The translations under genes were made by a program, and so were the position numbers. A DNA stretch of 64,000 nucleotides from Bacteroidia bacterium (lineage in GTDB: Bacteria; Bacteroidota; Bacteroidia; UKL13-3), in NCBI GenBank assembly GCA_023151275.1, contig JAKLJI010000014.1:38964-102963 (forward strand), read 5' to 3'. This document shows, piece after piece, positions 36,301-44,938 of this stretch (position 1 is its first letter; every line of letters begins with the position of its first letter). A model generated the notes under the pieces. It worked only from the letters and a program-made list of their open reading frames with translations, was not told where the DNA came from and did no database searches.

Positions 36301-38964
36301 TTATTCCGATTGTTCGTCCTTGATGCCTAAATTTTCATTTTCTTTTGAAACTGAAGGCTCAGAAAAATTCTGTAACTTTTCTAGTTCTTGTAAACGTTTT
36401 TCAAGTTTTTCCTGCTTTGATTCAAACTTCACCAAAAAGGTATTTCGAGAATAATGAGAAATCCAGATATAGGGAATCCAAACCGCACAACTAACAATTG
36501 ACTGGCTCAAAGCTTTTAAGGCATCACTCTTAGTTGCCTCATCCATTGCCAAATTTGAAGAAGCTAAGTATTCAAGAATTGCATATACTAGCACACTCGC
36601 TAAGTAAACCGAATAAAAAATCGGAAATGAATTCCTGCGTTTGTAAAAAAGGATATTTAGGAAAATAGTGGTGGTAACCGCATAAATACGAAATAGGTAC
36701 TCAACAAAAAACAAGTTGGCTATATCAGGATTGTAGAAGGCACTTCCCTTGTTACTTATATTGTTCCAAAGTCCTTGATTGAAAAAATCTGAGGTAAATA
36801 AATGGTACACGTGAACTGGAACCGAAACACCTAATCCTAATGCGATAAGAACCAACCAAGAACCAATTGAATTTGGCTCGTCCTCTATGGCCTCAAATGA
36901 AAATGAGGGGTTCCACCTATAAAGCAAATAGAATAAAATTACTAAACCAGTAAGTAACAGGTTCCCATACAAAAGAAAAGTTGTATTCAGGCCGTCTTTT
37001 TCTGGATCAACAGTTGACCCGGCACCGGAATTGGTGTCACTCGACCAACTGAATTGATAAGAACCAAATTGATTCAATTTCTCCAAGTCAGCGTAAAATG
37101 TAGCAGATTGGTCAGGATCAACCTCAGGTTTCAGGCTTCTGTATTGGTAGCTAACCAAAACATCCTGGTCAGATTCATTTTTTGTGCTATAAACAAATTT
37201 AAATGCCGGGTTTTCAACCTCTATAGTTTTAGGATTTATTGGCCAGCTCTCCGGCAATCGAACCCGAATATCCAACTGAATTTGCTTTGGATATGCCAAG
37301 GCGAAAGGAGTCAATCTTTCTCTTTTTTCCGGTTTGACAATCGAATTCATGATTGAATTTGAATAGAGTTCCAAATTCATCACTTTCAATTCTTCATTGT
37401 AGTGCCAAAGCGATTGGATGGTATAATACTCCTTAACCAGTAATTCATTCGCCATTCTATCATCCTCAATCTGGATTTCAGCAGTTCGACTTGTCCCTGG
37501 ATACAGTTTTTTGTAATAATCCAAGTAACTAGCTTCCATTGACTTTTTACTATTTGAAGCCAATTGCCCACGCATTGCATCGGCATCAGCGCCATTATAA
37601 ATGGTAACCACCTCAAGATTTACAGGGCCTATTGAATCTTTAACAAAATAATTTTCAGTGATCTTTGTTATTGCCACAGAGGGATTAGAAGCCAGCATAT
37701 TTAAGTTTTCCCCAACAAATTCCGGTCCTATGCGCAGGCCGTAACCATAATCAGGAATCTGAAAATTGCGCAAATCACCTCCTTGGTTAGAGATTGTTGG
37801 ATCTACATAAAAATGCTCCCCACCATAAGAAAAGCCAACTATTGCATGGTTAAACCACAATCCATCTGCAAGAAGGCCTGGTAATGATTTTCCATAGCTA
37901 GTTGAAACGAGAACAGGATAAGCGTTATAGCCAGCCTCCATAAGCATGCTTACCAACAATAAACTTTTGTCTTTACAATCGCCAAAACGCTGTTTCAATA
38001 CAACATCCGGATTGTGTGGTTTATGTGAGTGAATTCCAGCTTCAATTCCTGTATACCTTACCTCATCTTGAACAAAACGTATGCAATTCATGATAAAGTC
38101 AGTTTCACTTGTCGATCGTTCTTTGATTCTAGCAATAGCCTTTTTTATATCAGCTGAGGCACCAGAGAACATGAACAACTCTTTTGCCCATGATCTAACC
38201 TGCTCCCAATTTCTAAATTCAGTTATTGCAAAAACGGGCCAGGTAAAATACCAACCGGGAGTATTTTCCTCACCTTGAACCGACTCAAGACTTGAGGTTT
38301 TAAAATACATTTCTTTATACGTTCCTTTTGGACTTGTCTTGAAATTGATACTTTTTTTTCCAAAAGCTCTACTAATAAAGAACCTATCCGTTGGAGCTAA
38401 CAATCGGAATGAAATCAAAGGAACTGGTTCTGAAAAACCTACAGACTCAATCGTAGAGAAAACTCCCTTAAAAACAGGATTAAATCCTGTCAAGGTATAT
38501 TCATATTCAATAATATCTCCTTTGCGTATGTCTTTTAGATTCACAAAGGAGGTGAGCTTTCCATTGTATATTTGATCTTGAAGATTGGCCTCCTGGTGCA
38601 AGAGCTCTATTTTCAAATTTGGCAATTGGTCTGTTGATTTACCGTTCCGCCAAATCAAAATCCGGTGTATCTTTAGCTTCTGATAAGCCGGATCAAAAGC
38701 AATTGAAAGGCTGGATGCTTCCTGTACACCAGTTTCATTAATTACTTTAATTGCACTGTGGTAATACTCTTCCTCCTCCATCAAATTATACTGATGGTCT
38801 ATTAGTAAAGCACCATACCCAAGGCCAATCTCATGCTCATTCAATTTTGCTTCAAAAGGCACCAACTCTGGCTTAACCCAATTGGGTCTTGGCCCTTTAA
38901 CCTGTTGTGCAAAAGAATTGAAAGTGGAAAGGAAAAGTGTTAGGAGAACAACTAGAAATTTCAT
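36301..38964 (-). CDS. DUF3857/transglutaminase-like protein with C-terminal membrane domain
   Basis: The protein has 887 residues. A signal peptide (LLTLFLSTFNSFAQ) is followed by a DUF3857 beta domain (about 50-230) and a transglutaminase-like core at about 280-400. The core shows the triad: Cys in QRFGDCKDKSLLLVSML, His in LWFNHAIVGFSY and Asp in FYVDPTIS. A DUF3858-like beta region follows (about 430-620). Five membrane segments make up the end part (about 655-850), of DUF2569 type (IGSWLVLIALGLGV), and a charged coiled-coil tail (KQEKLEKRLQELEKL) closes it. The large domain should face the periplasm. It lies 15 bases after the carboxylase stop, probably co-transcribed. The substrate is unknown. 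Confidence 0.78.
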   Translation of the reverse strand: MKFLVVLLTLFLSTFNSFAQQVKGPRPNWVKPELVPFEAKLNEHEIGLGYGALLIDHQYNLMEEEEYYHSAIKVINETGVQEASSLSIAFDPAYQKLKIHRILIWRNGKSTDQLPNLKIELLHQEANLQDQIYNGKLTSFVNLKDIRKGDIIEYEYTLTGFNPVFKGVFSTIESVGFSEPVPLISFRLLAPTDRFFISRAFGKKSINFKTSPKGTYKEMYFKTSSLESVQGEENTPGWYFTWPVFAITEFRNWEQVRSWAKELFMFSGASADIKKAIARIKERSTSETDFIMNCIRFVQDEVRYTGIEAGIHSHKPHNPDVVLKQRFGDCKDKSLLLVSMLMEAGYNAYPVLVSTSYGKSLPGLLADGLWFNHAIVGFSYGGEHFYVDPTISNQGGDLRNFQIPDYGYGLRIGPEFVGENLNMLASNPSVAITKITENYFVKDSIGPVNLEVVTIYNGADADAMRGQLASNSKKSMEASYLDYYKKLYPGTSRTAEIQIEDDRMANELLVKEYYTIQSLWHYNEELKVMNLELYSNSIMNSIVKPEKRERLTPFALAYPKQIQLDIRVRLPESWPINPKTIEVENPAFKFVYSTKNESDQDVLVSYQYRSLKPEVDPDQSATFYADLEKLNQFGSYQFSWSSDTNSGAGSTVDPEKDGLNTTFLLYGNLLLTGLVILFYLLYRWNPSFSFEAIEDEPNSIGSWLVLIALGLGVSVPVHVYHLFTSDFFNQGLWNNISNKGSAFYNPDIANLFFVEYLFRIYAVTTTIFLNILFYKRRNSFPIFYSVYLASVLVYAILEYLASSNLAMDEATKSDALKALSQSIVSCAVWIPYIWISHYSRNTFLVKFESKQEKLEKRLQELEKLQNFSEPSVSKENENLGIKDEQSE

Positions 38965-38979
38965 AGGCTATTCAATAAA

Positions 38980-40599
38980 TCAGGTTCTAATTACGCCCGG
39001 ACGAAACTCCTTCTGCAAGGGAGCATGATTAGCGGCTTCAATTCCCATACTAATCCATTTCCGGGTTTCAGTTGGATTGATGATGGCATCTACCCACAAG
39101 CGTGCCGCTGCATAATAAGGTTCAGTTTGATGCTCGTAACGTGCTGTAATTTTCTCAAGTAAGGCTTGATGTTTTGCTTCATCAATCTCCTCTCCTCTTG
39201 CTTTAAGTGCGGCCTCCTCAATCTGAAGCAAAACCTTAGCCGCTTGAGCTCCTCCCATCACGGCAATCTTCGCATTAGGCCAAGCCACGATTAACCTTGG
39301 ATCATAGGCTTTTCCACACATAGCGTAGTTACCAGCTCCATACGAGTTGCCGGTAATTACTGTAAACTTTGGAACCACTGAATTGGCCTGAGCATTAACC
39401 AACTTAGCCCCATCTTTAATAATTCCACCATGTTCACTTCTCGAACCTACCATGAAACCGGTAACATCCTGCAAAAACACCAATGGAATTTTCTTTTGAT
39501 TGCAATTCATGATAAAGTGAGCGGCCTTATCAGCACTATCTGAATAAATTACGCCTCCAATTTGCATTTCCATTGGATTATCACCTGCACTTTGCTTGGG
39601 CTTCTTGGCTTTAACAACCAAGCGGTTGTTGGCAACAATTCCAACGGCCCATCCATCAATACGTGCATAGCCGCAGGTGATTGTCTTTCCGTACAACTCT
39701 TTATAAGGGTCAAAGCTTCCTTCATCAACCAATCTTTCAATGATTTCCATCACATCAAAAGGCTTTGAGAAGTTTGCTACCGCATCGTACACATCATCCA
39801 TTTTCTTGCCAGGAAGCTTTGGCTCGGCTCGGTTGAAACCGGCTTTCTCATAGTCTCCAATTTTATCCATGATGCTGCGAATTCTATCCAGGCAGGCAGC
39901 ATCATTCTCAAACTTATAATCAGTAACTCCACTAATCTCACAATGTGTAGATGCCCCTCCCAAGGTTTCATTGTCGATATCTTCTCCAATTGCAGCCTTA
40001 ACCAGGTATGAACCCGCTAAAAAGATTGAACCTGTCTTGTCAACTATCATGGCTTCATCACTCATTATGGGCAAATAAGCTCCGCCAGCAACACAAGACC
40101 CCATTACAGCTGCAATTTGGGTGATTCCCATGCTACTCATTACCGCGTTGTTTCTGAAAATTCGTCCAAAATGTTCTTTATCCGGAAAGATTTCATCTTG
40201 CATAGGCAAATAAACACCAGCTGAATCAACCAAATAAATAATAGGTAATTTATTCTCTATAGCAATTTCCTGAGCCCTTAGATTCTTCTTTCCGGTAATT
40301 GGAAACCAAGCACCGGCTTTTACAGTGGCATCATTGGCTACAACAATGCATTGTCTTCCGCTCACATAACCCATTACCACTACAACACCCGCACTTGGGC
40401 ATCCACCGTGTTCAGCATACATCTCATATCCTGCTAATGCACCAATTTCAATTTGAGGGGAGTCTTTATCAAGCAAATAATTGACGCGCTCTCTAGCAAG
40501 CATTTTCCCTTTTTCCTTCTGTTTTGCGGCAGCTTTAGCCCCACCACCTTGATAAATCTTGTCTAAACGGGTTTCTAATTCCTGAATCAGATTCTGCAT
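38980..40599 (-). CDS. Acyl-CoA carboxylase, carboxyltransferase (beta) subunit
   Basis: This 539-residue crotonase-fold double-domain enzyme belongs to the propionyl-/methylcrotonyl-CoA carboxylase beta family and transfers CO2 from biotin to acyl-CoA. Length and the start RLDKIYQGGGAKAAAKQKEKGKMLARERVNYLLD resemble methylcrotonyl-CoA carboxylase beta. Acyl-CoA and biotin oxyanion segments appear in GSCVAGGAYLPIMSDEAMIV and GNSYGAGNYAMCGKAYDPRL. The alpha (biotin carboxylase) subunit is not adjacent, so substrate choice is open. It has its own full promoter and is followed by the DUF3857 gene. Confidence 0.9.
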   Translation of the reverse strand: MQNLIQELETRLDKIYQGGGAKAAAKQKEKGKMLARERVNYLLDKDSPQIEIGALAGYEMYAEHGGCPSAGVVVVMGYVSGRQCIVVANDATVKAGAWFPITGKKNLRAQEIAIENKLPIIYLVDSAGVYLPMQDEIFPDKEHFGRIFRNNAVMSSMGITQIAAVMGSCVAGGAYLPIMSDEAMIVDKTGSIFLAGSYLVKAAIGEDIDNETLGGASTHCEISGVTDYKFENDAACLDRIRSIMDKIGDYEKAGFNRAEPKLPGKKMDDVYDAVANFSKPFDVMEIIERLVDEGSFDPYKELYGKTITCGYARIDGWAVGIVANNRLVVKAKKPKQSAGDNPMEMQIGGVIYSDSADKAAHFIMNCNQKKIPLVFLQDVTGFMVGSRSEHGGIIKDGAKLVNAQANSVVPKFTVITGNSYGAGNYAMCGKAYDPRLIVAWPNAKIAVMGGAQAAKVLLQIEEAALKARGEEIDEAKHQALLEKITARYEHQTEPYYAAARLWVDAIINPTETRKWISMGIEAANHAPLQKEFRPGVIRT

Positions 40600-40624
40600 G
40601 TATTAGTTTGGTTTGGAATGCCGA

Positions 40625-40654
40625 CAAAAGTAGTCGGATTGGGGAATTATCAAA
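40625..40654 (-). promoter_or_regulatory. Promoter of the acyl-CoA carboxylase gene
   Basis: The minus strand reads TTTG, an 18-base spacer and TACTTTTG, both exact, with a 25-base leader to the ATG at 40599. Confidence 0.72.
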
Positions 40655-40720
40655 ATGGAAATACAGTCGATTGAACCATTGGTAGAAAAATGAAAAAAGA
40701 TGGCTGAATGAATGAAAGTA

Positions 40721-40751
40721 TTTGCTCAGGAACAAGTTTTGATTACTTTTG
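40721..40751 (+). promoter_or_regulatory. Promoter of the SRP RNA gene
   Basis: TTTG, a 19-base spacer and TACTTTTG, both exact; the RNA begins about 6 bases later. Confidence 0.85.
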
Positions 40752-40756
40752 CACTT

Positions 40757-40851
40757 GGGTGAGCCCTGTACGACCAGCTCCCTCTAATCCCCCAGGTCTT
40801 GACCGAAGCAAGGGCGTGAGGTTGTAGCGGTGCGATGCAGTAAGCTTGCCC
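40757..40851 (+). ncRNA. ffs: Signal recognition particle RNA, small bacterial (4.5S) type
   Basis: This is an RNA of about 95 bases with ends GGGTGAGC and GCTTGCCC pairing over 8 positions. The apical domain IV motif CAGGTCTTGACCGAAGCAAGG aligns without gaps to the E. coli 4.5S core, keeping CAGGTC and the AAGCA of the Ffh-binding internal loop. GTTGTAGCGGTGCGATGCAG forms the 3' side of the long rod. A run of six T residues (40852-40857) ends it. There is no Alu domain, as in the short bacterial form. It targets membrane proteins with Ffh. It lies tail-to-tail with the second TonB receptor. The family call is by recognition; the promoter just upstream supports it. Confidence 0.88.
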
Positions 40852-40872
40852 TTTTTTGTGCCCTTTCAGCAC

Positions 40873-43368
40873 CTAAAATCGCATCATCAAGCGCAGGTTC
40901 AATCTTCTATTGGTCAAGTAATTCGGAACAGCATAGCGATTTGCTTCTACATCCTGAATCCAAATGTAACTGATGGTATTGTTTACTCCGAGGATATTAA
41001 ACACCTCAAGTCCAATCCAAGCTGATTCAATATTCCGCTTCCAGAAATTATCTCTTTTCTTCAAGCCTTCGGGAATCAAGACCTTATTAAAACCTATATC
41101 TACCCTTCGATAACTCGGCATTCTGCTTAAATCGTTGTTCCTGTTTTGATCGGGCACACCAAATGGGAAACCAGTTCCATATACCAAATTCAGGTTCATG
41201 CGGTAGTTTTTATTCCTCCTGAGGTAATCCTGAAAGAAAATTGCGAAAGTCACGCGTTGGTCTGTTAACCTTGGAATGTACTCGGCTTTCACATCATTCC
41301 CGGCAATATCCTTTTGCCCGGTAATTTTCTCTTGCGTTTTTAACAATCCCAAACTTGCCCAGCTTTCCACACCTTTTACAAATTCCCCATTTATTCTAAA
41401 ATCTAAACCGGCTGCATAACCTGAGCTGTTGTTATTGGCGAGGTAACGTATTCTTACGTTGTCGATTTCGTAGGGAACGAGATTCGACAATTGCTTATAA
41501 TAGGCCTCAGCCACAAACTTAAATGGCCTATTCCAAGCCGTAAAATTCATATCTCCTCCAAGCACGTAATGAATGGCTTTTTGTGCACGAAGTTTGGTAT
41601 TTAGTTCGCCTTGGTAGTTGCGCAATTCTCTATAAAACGGGGGTTGATAATAATAACCCCATGCCGCTCGTACTACCCAGTTTTTACGCAAGGCAGAAGC
41701 CGTTTCTTCACCTTTGCTGATTTTATCGGAAATGCGCTTGTTATAAACCTTATTGGGTTCAAACGAAAACTGTACCCTTGGACTCACAACTGCTTCTTGG
41801 TTCAAGCTCCAGTAGTTAGCACGAAGTCCATAAGTTAACTGCATGTTATATGCCTTATTTAGGGTTTGTGAATTTTGCACATAACCATTAATCCGATACG
41901 AGCTAATTCCTAGGCGGGTACTCAGAAAAGAGTTGAGTTCAAACAAAGAATCCTGAACCAAAACAGGGCGTGAGAAACCGGCAGAATCATCGTAAAACCA
42001 TTCATGCAGTCGGTCTTTTATTTGTTCGGTTTGAAAAAAAGCACCCCATTGAAGTTGATTCGAACCAAAGGAATGATAACCTCTATGGCCTACATTGTTA
42101 ACCCTAGCGCTGATGTAGTTTCTAGCGTTATTGATAAAATAACCTACACCACGTAAACTTCTGGCTCGAGCAAAATCATCAGAACCCAAATCCGTTTCAA
42201 TATCGCTTAAGCGGTAAGCCCCTTCAACAGTAAACACTTCGCTTTCATCAGAAGAAAAGCTAGATGCAATTAACTTCAATTGTGTTCTGCTTGTCGGCTT
42301 ATAAACCAAGCTTGCAGCGTGCGTGCTGGTTTGATACGACATCAAATCAGCCCCGTCAAAAAAGATTTGCAATTGGTAAGCTGCGTTAACTGTTCCAAAA
42401 ACAGTTTCACGATTTTGAGGAATAAAGAAATAGTTATTACGGGCAAAGCTTCCCAAATACGACAAACTGAGATTGTCTGTAAAATGATAGGTCAATAAAG
42501 TTTGAACATCGTAAAAACTTGGTTTGTAATCGCCCTTTACATCAAGCGTTCCCAACACATAGGCATTACTCCAATACCTTGCGCCCAATAACCAGGTAAA
42601 GCGATAATCGGAACTTGCACCCTCTACATGAGCCATAACTCCAAGCAAACCTGTATTCAAAGAAGCTGCAAATTTCTTCGGATCTTTGTACTTGATATCA
42701 AGAACCGAACTTAGTTTATCTCCATACCTGGCTTCAAATCCACCGGCTGAAAACTTCACATTTTGAACCAGTTCGGAATGAATAAAACTAAGGCCTTCCT
42801 GTTGTCCGCTTCTGGGAAGGAAAGGACGATAAATTTCGATATCATTGACATAAACCAGATTTTCATCAAAATTCCCTCCACGAACATTGTATTGAGCACT
42901 AAGCTCATTGTTTGATGTTACCCCCGGCAAAGTGGTCAAAATCTTCTCAAAACTTCCACTTACATTGGGCAAAGAACTCGATCTTCTGGGATCAATGATA
43001 TAAGAAGACGCTCTTCCTCTGCCACTTTCATCCATAAATACAAACTGGTCTAATTCAACACCGAAATTCAGGGTAACATGCAACTTGTACTCTTGACCAG
43101 GTAACAAAGCTGGAACTTGTAAGCGCTTTGGCTTACTGCCCACAAATGAAAAAACAACATCTAAAACCCTTCCGGAAGGAACCTGAAGCTTGTATGAGCC
43201 ATCCAATTCACTCAAGGTATTTTGCTTCACCCCTAAAACTTGGATATTTACATCTGCAACTGGTTTCCCAGAAGAATCGCTTACTATTCCATATAAGCTT
43301 GCATCTTGGGCAAATAAAGCCACCGAAAATCCAAACCAGAAGTACAGAAGCAATAGATTTTTTTTCAT
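40873..43368 (-). CDS. TonB-dependent receptor with carboxypeptidase-regulatory N-domain (second)
   Basis: This receptor has 831 residues (from MKKNLLLLYFWFGFSVALFAQ). After the signal peptide come a CarboxypepD_reg-like domain (LYGIVSDSSGKPVADVNIQVLG), a plug domain (LPGVTSNNELSAQYNVRGGNFDENLVYVNDIEIYRP) and a long barrel ending in LNLRLMMRF with a terminal Phe. I reject the track start at 43476, which adds 36 residues without a signal peptide and runs toward the MOSC gene. No SusD partner is adjacent. It follows the MOSC gene after about 60 bases. The ligand is unknown. Confidence 0.87.
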   Translation of the reverse strand: MKKNLLLLYFWFGFSVALFAQDASLYGIVSDSSGKPVADVNIQVLGVKQNTLSELDGSYKLQVPSGRVLDVVFSFVGSKPKRLQVPALLPGQEYKLHVTLNFGVELDQFVFMDESGRGRASSYIIDPRRSSSLPNVSGSFEKILTTLPGVTSNNELSAQYNVRGGNFDENLVYVNDIEIYRPFLPRSGQQEGLSFIHSELVQNVKFSAGGFEARYGDKLSSVLDIKYKDPKKFAASLNTGLLGVMAHVEGASSDYRFTWLLGARYWSNAYVLGTLDVKGDYKPSFYDVQTLLTYHFTDNLSLSYLGSFARNNYFFIPQNRETVFGTVNAAYQLQIFFDGADLMSYQTSTHAASLVYKPTSRTQLKLIASSFSSDESEVFTVEGAYRLSDIETDLGSDDFARARSLRGVGYFINNARNYISARVNNVGHRGYHSFGSNQLQWGAFFQTEQIKDRLHEWFYDDSAGFSRPVLVQDSLFELNSFLSTRLGISSYRINGYVQNSQTLNKAYNMQLTYGLRANYWSLNQEAVVSPRVQFSFEPNKVYNKRISDKISKGEETASALRKNWVVRAAWGYYYQPPFYRELRNYQGELNTKLRAQKAIHYVLGGDMNFTAWNRPFKFVAEAYYKQLSNLVPYEIDNVRIRYLANNNSSGYAAGLDFRINGEFVKGVESWASLGLLKTQEKITGQKDIAGNDVKAEYIPRLTDQRVTFAIFFQDYLRRNKNYRMNLNLVYGTGFPFGVPDQNRNNDLSRMPSYRRVDIGFNKVLIPEGLKKRDNFWKRNIESAWIGLEVFNILGVNNTISYIWIQDVEANRYAVPNYLTNRRLNLRLMMRF

Positions 43369-43429
43369 GAGTTTTTCAAAACGGAAATCAATCCTATTTC
43401 TTATTCTATTTACAGCAACGATAAGTGTT

Positions 43430-44245
43430 TCAAGGCATGGAAACAAACGCAGAATCACCCTTATTGATGAGTCCATTGCCCTGAACCAGACAATTCATTC
43501 CAAACAGAATTTTATTTCCACTTTTTCTGTATGTACTTAAAGTCCTTAAGGGTTCAACACCTGCCTCACCTGTAAGAGGATCAAGGGTGGTAACCTGGCA
43601 TCTGGCGCAAGGTTTTACGGGCTGAATGCGAAAATCTGAAAATTTAAAATTGGCAACTTTATCCTCCTCATGGGGAGGGAGTCCATTCACAACAAGATTG
43701 GGTCGAAAACGCACTGTTTCGAGATTTGCTCCACTTTTTTGACGAATTAAATCGAGTGAAGATTGGCCTACAAGTAAAACAGGAAAACCATCAGAAAATC
43801 CTGTGGATTCGCCTGGAGCTGCGAATTTCAAATCAACCTGACGTATGGTACCAGGAACCTTCTTCACCAATTTAACTTCCTTATTCAAAAATGCACTGAA
43901 CCAGGAATTTATTCCCTCATCTGCAACCATGGCAGATACGCTATCCTCCCAAACTTGAACTTGTGCAAATTGATTTGTAGTGAATTCAATTGGAATTACT
44001 AATTGCTCACCACTTTGTTTATTTAGAACCTGCATTGAAATTGCATTTGGTTCAAAGGCAAGAACAACTAAATCCACCAGCTTATGTTCCTCTCGCAAAG
44101 TGATAAACTGATAATTTGCATCAACAAGCATCCATTGCCTGTCGAACAACAATCCCTCTTTATCAATCTTCCAGGAATTTACCTCAAAACCACCAAGCGA
44201 TTTAATGGGATAAACCCAAATCTGGGAAAGACTTACATGCATCAA
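43430..44245 (-). CDS. MOSC domain protein (YcbX-like)
   Basis: This 271-residue protein has a MOSC N-terminal beta-barrel (ISQIWVYPIKSLGGFEVNSWKID-like start) followed by a MOSC domain. The conserved cysteine is in VKPCARCQVTTLDP (about 210-223), where related enzymes bind molybdenum cofactor. MOSC proteins reduce N-hydroxylated compounds or handle sulfur for the cofactor. FRPNLVVNG and TGEAGVEPLRTLSTYR are family-typical. It starts within the last bases of rpe (4-bp overlap), so it is co-transcribed. Confidence 0.85.
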   Translation of the reverse strand: MMHVSLSQIWVYPIKSLGGFEVNSWKIDKEGLLFDRQWMLVDANYQFITLREEHKLVDLVVLAFEPNAISMQVLNKQSGEQLVIPIEFTTNQFAQVQVWEDSVSAMVADEGINSWFSAFLNKEVKLVKKVPGTIRQVDLKFAAPGESTGFSDGFPVLLVGQSSLDLIRQKSGANLETVRFRPNLVVNGLPPHEEDKVANFKFSDFRIQPVKPCARCQVTTLDPLTGEAGVEPLRTLSTYRKSGNKILFGMNCLVQGNGLINKGDSAFVSMP

Positions 44246-44895
44246 AGCGATTTTAAGCCCTCAATTGTAGCCAATGGGTTCTTGGAGCCAAACACATAAT
44301 TTCCGGCAACCAGCACATCTGCACCTGCCTCGAGGAGTCTTGGCGCTGTTTCTTCATTCACTCCTCCATCTATTTCAATCAAACAAGAAGATCCAGCAGC
44401 ATCTATCATTTCACGTAGACGTGCACACTTCGCATAAGTGTTCTCAATAAACTTCTGACCTCCAAAACCGGGGTTTACACTCATCAAACACACCACATCC
44501 ATATCCAGTATCAAATCTTCCAACAAACTCACATGAGTATGCGGATTAACAGCAACACCCGCTTTCATTCCGGCTTGCTTTATGGCTGCAAGGGTGCGGT
44601 GCAAATGGGTAGAGGCTTCTATATGCACGCTCAAAATATCAGCACCGGCTTCCTTAAAATCCTGAATATAGCGCTCCGGCTGAACAATCATCAAATGCAC
44701 ATCAAGCGGCTTTTTTGCTATTTTCTTGATGGATTTAATAACCGGGAATCCAAATGAAATATTGGGAACAAAAACACCGTCCATTACATCTACATGAAAC
44801 CAGTCGGCGCGACTTGAGTTTATCATCTCACAATCACGCCCTAAATTAGCAAAATCAGCGGATAAGACCGAAGGAGCGATTAAAGGTGCATTCAT
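44242..44895 (-). CDS. rpe: Ribulose-phosphate 3-epimerase
   Basis: This 217-residue TIM-barrel enzyme of the pentose phosphate pathway interconverts ribulose-5-P and xylulose-5-P. Key residues are visible: APSVLSADFANLG at the start, WFHVDVMDGVFVPN with the catalytic Asp (about residue 35), DVHLMI, MSVNPGFGGQKF and EIDGGVN with the second catalytic Asp (about 173). It heads a short operon with the MOSC gene and diverges from the DUF4403 gene. A TAATTTCG box lies 4 bases before its ATG. Confidence 0.96.
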   Translation of the reverse strand: MNAPLIAPSVLSADFANLGRDCEMINSSRADWFHVDVMDGVFVPNISFGFPVIKSIKKIAKKPLDVHLMIVQPERYIQDFKEAGADILSVHIEASTHLHRTLAAIKQAGMKAGVAVNPHTHVSLLEDLILDMDVVCLMSVNPGFGGQKFIENTYAKCARLREMIDAAGSSCLIEIDGGVNEETAPRLLEAGADVLVAGNYVFGSKNPLATIEGLKSL

Positions 44896-44899
44896 GCGA

Positions 44900-44919
44900 C
44901 GAAATTAGGTGTATTTTTG
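44900..44919. promoter_or_regulatory. Back-to-back -7 elements between rpe and the DUF4403 gene
   Basis: The minus strand has TAATTTCG (44900-44907, one mismatch) 4 bases before rpe. The plus strand has TATTTTTG (44912-44919, exact) 7 bases before an ATG at 44927 and 19 before ATG 44939. The two boxes are only 4 bp apart, so polymerases would compete. Confidence 0.45.
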
Positions 44920-44938
44920 CGAACTGATGGCAAAACAT

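Noticed and set aside
43369-43476. 36-residue extension of the second TonB receptor
   Set aside because: MKKNLLLLYFWFGFSVALFAQ at 43368 is a standard signal peptide; the extension would bury it.
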